Source: Thiothrix caldifontis (GTDB lineage Bacteria; Pseudomonadota; Gammaproteobacteria; Thiotrichales; Thiotrichaceae). From it: a stretch of DNA of 64,000 nucleotides. This document shows positions 59,620-64,000 of this stretch, piece by piece (the first letter of the stretch is position 1; each line of letters starts with the position of its first letter). The position numbers were made by a program, and so were the translations under genes. The notes below the pieces were generated by a model, which was not told the origin of the DNA, did not search any database, and saw nothing but the letters and a program-made list of their open reading frames with translations. The stretch covers positions 124,001 through 188,000 of the forward strand of contig NZ_FNQP01000006.1 of NCBI RefSeq assembly GCF_900107695.1, read 5' to 3'.

Positions 59620-60486
59620 ATGAACCTGTTTTCTCACATCGGCCTGTTCACCAAACCCAACGATACCCGTGTGGATAACACACTGTTTCAGTTACATGCC
59701 TTTCTTATCCAGCAGGGTTTTGAGGTACATTGCGACCGTAATGCAGGCATCATTTTAGGTTTGCCTACCATGCCCTCCGACGCACTGGCACGCCACATTG
59801 ACCTTGCTATTGTGGTCGGCGGTGATGGCACGTTACTGGCAACCGGGCGTTTACTCGCCGATCATGAAGTACCACTTATCGGCATTAATCTAGGACGCTT
59901 GGGGTTTTTAGTCGATATTTCACCTGATGAAATGCTTACCCAAGTCGAACATATTCTTAGTGGACAATACAAAGAAGAAACACGCTTTGTGCTACATGCC
60001 GATGCCATCCGTGACGATGAGCTTCTCGGTAGCGGCGATGCACTCAACGACGTGGTACTGCATGTGCGCAATGAAATTCGCATGATTGAGTTCACCACCT
60101 ATATCGATGGGCATTTCGTCAATACCCAACGTGCTGATGGTCTAGTCGTTACAACCCCCACAGGTTCAACGGCTTACGCGCTTTCCAGTGGTGGCCCGAT
60201 CATGCACCCTGCCCTACAAGCGATTGCCCTAGTACCGATTTGCCCGCATACACTCACTGACCGCCCGTTAGTCATTAGCAATCAAAGCGTGATCGAGATT
60301 ACATTATGTGAAGACCGCGACATTCCTGCTCGCTTATCCTTTGATGGGCAAAACAATATTGAACTGGAATCGGGTGATCTAATACGTATCCACACTCGCC
60401 CAGAAAAAGTGCGTTTGTTACACCCGCAAAGCTACGATTACTACCATATTTTGCGTGAAAAACTGCATTGGGGAGTGCAACCGTAA
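59620..60486 (+). CDS. nadK: NAD kinase
   Basis: NadK phosphorylates NAD to NADP. The 288-residue protein has the GGDGTLLATGR motif with the catalytic aspartate, NLGRLGFLVDIS, and the NE/D and TPTGSTAYALSSGGPIMHP segments that bind NAD. I chose the ATG at 59620 (MNLFSHIGLF), the family N-terminus, over an upstream TTG. The ribosome binding site is weak. It precedes recN by three bases, the conserved nadK-recN order. Confidence 0.96.
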   Translation: MNLFSHIGLFTKPNDTRVDNTLFQLHAFLIQQGFEVHCDRNAGIILGLPTMPSDALARHIDLAIVVGGDGTLLATGRLLADHEVPLIGINLGRLGFLVDISPDEMLTQVEHILSGQYKEETRFVLHADAIRDDELLGSGDALNDVVLHVRNEIRMIEFTTYIDGHFVNTQRADGLVVTTPTGSTAYALSSGGPIMHPALQAIALVPICPHTLTDRPLVISNQSVIEITLCEDRDIPARLSFDGQNNIELESGDLIRIHTRPEKVRLLHPQSYDYYHILREKLHWGVQP

Positions 60487-60489
60487 ACC

Positions 60490-62160
60490 ATGCTGACACA
60501 TATCCACATTCGCGATTTTGCGATTATCGACACATTGGAACTAGAACTACACCCCGGCATGACCGCATTAACGGGCGAAACGGGTGCGGGAAAATCCATC
60601 CTACTGGATGCCATCGGTTTAGTGCTGGGCGACAAAGCCGATAGCAGCACGGTACGGCACGGTGCAGACAAAGCTGAAATCACCCTGAGCGTCGACATTA
60701 CCCAAACACCTTCCGCCCGTGTGTGGTTAGAAGCACAAAGCATGGAAGGTACAGACGACACCTGCATCCTCCGCCGCGTCATTTCCGCACAGGGCAAATC
60801 ACGGGCATGGATCAACGGTTCTCCCGCTAACCTGACACAATTGCGCGAACTGGGCGAACAATTGGTCGACATCCACGGTCAGCACGAACACCAGTCACTG
60901 ATGAAAAAAGACGCGCAACGCCAAATGTTGGATGCTTTCGCAGCTAACGAGGCGCTACTCGATAACACCCGCCGTGCTTGGTCAGCATGGAAAAAACTGC
61001 ATGAGCGCGTCACCCTGTTAAGCAGTCAAAACCAACAGCATCAAGAGCGTATCGACCTGCTCCGCTTCCAATCACAAGAACTCGAAACCCTGGCGTTGCA
61101 ACCCGACGAAGCCGAGCAACTTGACGAAGAACTCAACCGCCTCGCCAATGCCGAACAACTCCGGGCGACAGCCGCACAGGGTTATGCACAACTCTACGAC
61201 GACGAACCGTCGCTATATTCAGCCTTGGGCCGCCTGATCCATGACCTCAGCCAGCAAGTACGGGTGGATGCCCAACTAGAGCCTTCGCTGGAATTACTCA
61301 CCAGCGCACAAATTCAAGTACAAGAAGCGGCCTCACAATTGCGTGATTATGCCGAGGGTCTTGATCTCGACCCTGCACGGCTGCAATGGGTCGACAATCG
61401 CATTGCCGACATTCGCAGCCTTGCCCGCAAATATCGTACCGAACCGCACGAACTCCCCACGCGTTTAGCTAACATTCAACAAGAACTGGAACAACTCGGC
61501 GGCGGCGATTACGACCTCAATGCGCTGGAACAACAGTTACAAGCGGCGACTGCAAGCTACCGGGAACAAGCCAGCTTACTCAGTCAAGCCCGTCAGCAAG
61601 CCGCCCAACAACTCTCTGCGGGTGTTTCGCACGCCATGCAACAACTGGGAATGCAAGGCGGCAAATTTGCCATTCAAGTTGCTCATGATTCCGCCAACAC
61701 GTTTCAGGCAACCGGCATGGACAGCATCGACTTCAGCGTCAGCGCTAACCCTGGTCAGCCACTAAAACCGCTGATGAAAGTCGCCTCTGGCGGTGAACTG
61801 TCACGCATTAGTTTGGCGATTCAAATGATTGCGGCACAGAAAGTTACCTTGCCTGCACTGATTTTCGATGAAGTCGATACCGGTATCGGTGGCGGTATCG
61901 CTGAGGTCGTCGGCAAACAACTCCGTACCCTCGGCACAAACCGCCAAGTGCTGTGTGTGACACACTTACCGCAAGTCGCCTCGCAAGCACACCAGCATTA
62001 CAAAGTAACCAAGATCAAAGGCGCGGAATATACCAGCACGGGCATTGTGCATCTGACACAAGCGCAACGGGTGGAAGAAGTAGCGCGAATGATTGGTGGG
62101 GTAGAAATCACCCCTGCAACACGGGCATTAGCGGCGGAGATGCTTACAACTGGTTCCTAA
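60490..62160 (+). CDS. recN: DNA repair protein RecN
   Basis: RecN is an SMC-like ATPase acting early in double-strand break repair. The 556-residue protein has the N-terminal Walker A (ALTGETGAGKSILLDAIGLV), a long coiled-coil middle (about 160-370), the ABC-type signature VASGGELSRISLAIQMI and Walker B LIFDEVDTGIGG. The 3' end overlaps the convergent DUF523 gene by 17 bases. In E. coli recN is strongly SOS-induced; I saw no clear CTGT-N8-ACAG box before nadK or recN here. Confidence 0.96.
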   Translation: MLTHIHIRDFAIIDTLELELHPGMTALTGETGAGKSILLDAIGLVLGDKADSSTVRHGADKAEITLSVDITQTPSARVWLEAQSMEGTDDTCILRRVISAQGKSRAWINGSPANLTQLRELGEQLVDIHGQHEHQSLMKKDAQRQMLDAFAANEALLDNTRRAWSAWKKLHERVTLLSSQNQQHQERIDLLRFQSQELETLALQPDEAEQLDEELNRLANAEQLRATAAQGYAQLYDDEPSLYSALGRLIHDLSQQVRVDAQLEPSLELLTSAQIQVQEAASQLRDYAEGLDLDPARLQWVDNRIADIRSLARKYRTEPHELPTRLANIQQELEQLGGGDYDLNALEQQLQAATASYREQASLLSQARQQAAQQLSAGVSHAMQQLGMQGGKFAIQVAHDSANTFQATGMDSIDFSVSANPGQPLKPLMKVASGGELSRISLAIQMIAAQKVTLPALIFDEVDTGIGGGIAEVVGKQLRTLGTNRQVLCVTHLPQVASQAHQHYKVTKIKGAEYTSTGIVHLTQAQRVEEVARMIGGVEITPATRALAAEMLTTGS

Positions 62161-63109
62161 GCATCAACTCACGCGGATGCGGGTTCAAGTAATGCTGGCG
62201 CTCAATATACGGTTGCGGATGCCGCCGAAAATGATGCTTCAACAACGTAATCGGCACAACTAACGGTACATAGCCATGACGGTATTGGTGAATCGTATCC
62301 AGCATTTCCTGCCGATCCGCCGCATCAATGCCACCTTTCAGATACCCCATCAAGTGCATCAGCACATTGGCATGTTGCCCACGTGTCACCCGTTTTTCCA
62401 AAGCGGTCATTAATAAGCGTAAGTAGTGAGTGGCTAACACGGAAAAGTCTGTCACTGTCCCAACTTGTGCAACCATTTGCCCCAATTCACGGGCAATGTC
62501 TTGATCATGTGCCATCAGGATATATTTATGGTCAGCATGGAAATCAACCAAATCACCCGGCTTTAAACCTGCTACCTGTAACTGTTGCCAACGGTGGTAA
62601 ATAAAGACACGCTGGATAAAATTTTCCCGCAACACAGGATCACACAAGCGCCCTTCCTCTTCGATAGGCAATAAGGGGAATTGCTCCCTCAAGGCATGTG
62701 CAAAAATCCCAACCCCATCGCGTTCGGGGGGTACATTGTGTTTTAACACAGAATACACTTTGACCCGTTCCATCCCACAACTGGGGGAGTTCTTTTTCAA
62801 AATATAACCACTCACCACCTGTAAGGGGGTCTGCACTTGATTAAAGTAATGCTCCAAGGCTTCGGTATGGTCAATGCTGGTGTCTTTAACATTGACTGCG
62901 CGTAATCTCCCATCCTTACGAACCAAGTGCATGGTAGGGCGGGGAACACCCAAACCTGCGCCAATCTCCGGGCACAAGGGTACAAAGTCAAAGTACAGCC
63001 CTAACGTGCCAGTAATATAACCATCACGTTTATGCCCACCATCAAAACGGACGGCTTGCCCTAACAGGCAACTGCTGATCCCAATTTTTATTTTCTCGTC
63101 ATGCTGCAT
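62144..63109 (-). CDS. DUF523-DUF1722 fusion protein (TudS/YbgA-like)
   Basis: The 321-residue protein has an N-terminal DUF523 domain (about 1-150) with three conserved cysteines, C14 in SSCLLG, C46 in PLCPEIG and C111 in SPSCG, and a C-terminal DUF1722/YbgA domain (about 175-310, LMAHDQDIARELGQMV and a QYRHGYVPLVVPITLL end). Characterised DUF523 members such as TudS use the three cysteines to hold a [4Fe-4S] cluster that removes sulfur from thiouracil. A sulfur-removing role is inferred here. The stop/start TAATG with the glutathione peroxidase gene indicates an operon. Confidence 0.86.
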   Translation of the reverse strand: MQHDEKIKIGISSCLLGQAVRFDGGHKRDGYITGTLGLYFDFVPLCPEIGAGLGVPRPTMHLVRKDGRLRAVNVKDTSIDHTEALEHYFNQVQTPLQVVSGYILKKNSPSCGMERVKVYSVLKHNVPPERDGVGIFAHALREQFPLLPIEEEGRLCDPVLRENFIQRVFIYHRWQQLQVAGLKPGDLVDFHADHKYILMAHDQDIARELGQMVAQVGTVTDFSVLATHYLRLLMTALEKRVTRGQHANVLMHLMGYLKGGIDAADRQEMLDTIHQYRHGYVPLVVPITLLKHHFRRHPQPYIERQHYLNPHPRELMLRNQL

Positions 63110-63681
63110 TATGGCAAGTTCGCTTCAATTAACTTCACCAGCTTATCACTTTGCGGGGTAACAAAGCTGGAAAAACTACCGATAAGCTCACCCTTGGTAT
63201 TCAGCACGTATTTATGAAAGTTCCAGCTTGGGTGTTCACCCGCCATTTCCCCCAACACTTTGTAAAGCGGCGAAGCGTTATCTTTGAGCACTTGGGTTTT
63301 CTCAAACATCGGGAATTTAACCCCGTAAGTTAACTCACAAAAATCTTTGATCTCTTTTTCTGAACCGGGGTCTTGCCCAGCAAAATCATTGGAAGGAAAC
63401 CCTAATACCACTAAACCACGGTCTTTATAATCACTGTACAACTTCTCCAAACCGTCAAACTGTGGGGTGAAACCGCATTTACTTGCCGTATTGACCATCA
63501 ACACCACTTTGCCTTTGTATGCTTCACACAAGTTAACACGCTTCTCAGAACCCAATTCACGCAAAGTGAAATTTAACGCTGCCGGACACCCATTATCGGT
63601 TGCAGAACCAGCTACAGGTTCAGCCAACACAGAAGCAGCACTGAAAAAGCTCAACACTAACCCGAAAAGTTGCTTAATCAT
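63109..63681 (-). CDS. Periplasmic glutathione peroxidase-like protein
   Basis: This 190-residue protein has a signal peptide (1-20, ending LA) and the glutathione peroxidase fold: the peroxidatic cysteine C69 in VNTASKCGFTPQ, the GFPSNDFAGQDPG segment with Gln, and the WNFHKYVLN Trp/Asn pair. It is a cysteine (not seleno-) enzyme, probably reducing hydroperoxides with thioredoxin-like partners. The signal peptide would place it in the periplasm, unlike E. coli BtuE. It is the first gene of the pair with the DUF523 gene. Confidence 0.9.
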   Translation of the reverse strand: MIKQLFGLVLSFFSAASVLAEPVAGSATDNGCPAALNFTLRELGSEKRVNLCEAYKGKVVLMVNTASKCGFTPQFDGLEKLYSDYKDRGLVVLGFPSNDFAGQDPGSEKEIKDFCELTYGVKFPMFEKTQVLKDNASPLYKVLGEMAGEHPSWNFHKYVLNTKGELIGSFSSFVTPQSDKLVKLIEANLP

Positions 63682-63864
63682 GACGATGTAATCCTTAATA
63701 ATGATTCAATATAAGTATTGTCCCACCTTTGTAGCGCTTTAGGTAAATAGCTACAAGCAAACAGGGGGAAAACACTCACCGAGCATTCATTAGAATAACA
63801 GTCGCTCTCAGCCAAGCAGCTTTGTATAATCGCCGCTTTGTTAGCTGACGATGTGACCAATCTG

Positions 63865-64000
63865 ATGGAAAACCGTGATTTTCTTGCCGAATGGCATCCA
63901 CAATGGGGCGTGTTGCTGGCCTGGCCACACCCCGATACCGACTGGGCAGACAATCTAGCCTCAGCAGAGACCTGTTATGCCGAAATCGTCAGCGCTATCA
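63865..64000 (+). CDS. Agmatine deiminase family protein (3' end cut by window edge)
   Basis: Only the first 45 residues are present: MENRDFLAEWHPQWGVLLAWP followed by HPDTDWADNL, the N-terminal pattern of the agmatine deiminase/peptidylarginine deiminase (PAD_porph) family, where the Trp-rich start contributes to substrate binding. I chose the ATG at 63865; a GTG four codons earlier is in frame. The enzyme would convert agmatine to N-carbamoylputrescine. The catalytic Cys and His lie beyond the window. Confidence 0.8.
   Translation, partial: MENRDFLAEWHPQWGVLLAWPHPDTDWADNLASAETCYAEIVSAI

Overview
The window looks like a core chromosomal region of a sulfur-oxidising gammaproteobacterium, most plausibly from the Thiotrichales (Thiothrix-like). 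The lineage is inferred from gene order and protein flavour, not from a marker search. Enterobacterial-type neighbourhoods support a gammaproteobacterium: nudJ-mnmA-hflD, aroA-cmk-rpsA-ihfB-lapB-pyrF, rpsO-pnp, grpE-dnaK-dnaJ-dapB, hrcA|nadK-recN. Sulfur-linked genes fit the lifestyle: a YeeE/YedE transporter, a persulfide dioxygenase and a DUF523 desulfidase-like protein. Coding density is high, no intergenic gap exceeds 300 bases, and no tRNA, rRNA, CRISPR array, insertion sequence or prophage was seen.

Layout. 1-5.5 kb: Mrp/ApbC (cut by the window edge), tRNA thiolation and pyrimidine genes, LapB, IhfB. 5.5-9.4 kb: rpsA, cmk, aroA. 9.5-18.2 kb: TrmJ, an AGCS symporter, SmpB, a lone MoxR ATPase, two secreted proteins and a NarL-type two-component system. 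18.3-27.3 kb: a TCA-cycle operon sucB-lpd-sucC-sucD-gltA-acnB without sucA, driven by a near-consensus sigma70 promoter flanked by three copies of ATTGTCGACA. 27.3-30 kb: rpsO-pnp with an RNase III-type leader hairpin. 30-33.3 kb: a FemAB/GNAT-like protein, cytochrome c', an FNR-boxed YeeE/YedE gene and a cytochrome b. 33.3-38.9 kb: dapB, dnaJ, dnaK, grpE with two heat-shock promoters, and a thioredoxin-TPR protein. 38.9-43 kb: DUF945 protein, MurJ, SGNH protein. 43.1-50 kb: a MacAB-type efflux operon, whose TolC-like gene carries an in-frame stop, divergent from a CpxRA-like system across tandem GTAAA boxes. 50-55.6 kb: persulfide dioxygenase, S8 peptidase, NYN protein and a 725-residue alpha-solenoid protein. 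55.8-57.7 kb: a probable ribosomal-peptide locus. 57.7-64 kb: a secreted protein, hrcA, nadK, recN, a DUF523-DUF1722 protein, glutathione peroxidase and the start of an agmatine deiminase-like gene.

The most striking item is at 55847-57730. A 327-residue DUF6174 protein ends in two exact TTxxxxEE motifs, the core signature of plesiocin-type graspetides (omega-ester peptides). It is followed 12 bases later by a RimK-like ATP-grasp ligase of the kind that makes such ester crosslinks. This looks like a graspetide system whose precursor is a large folded-domain protein instead of a short peptide.
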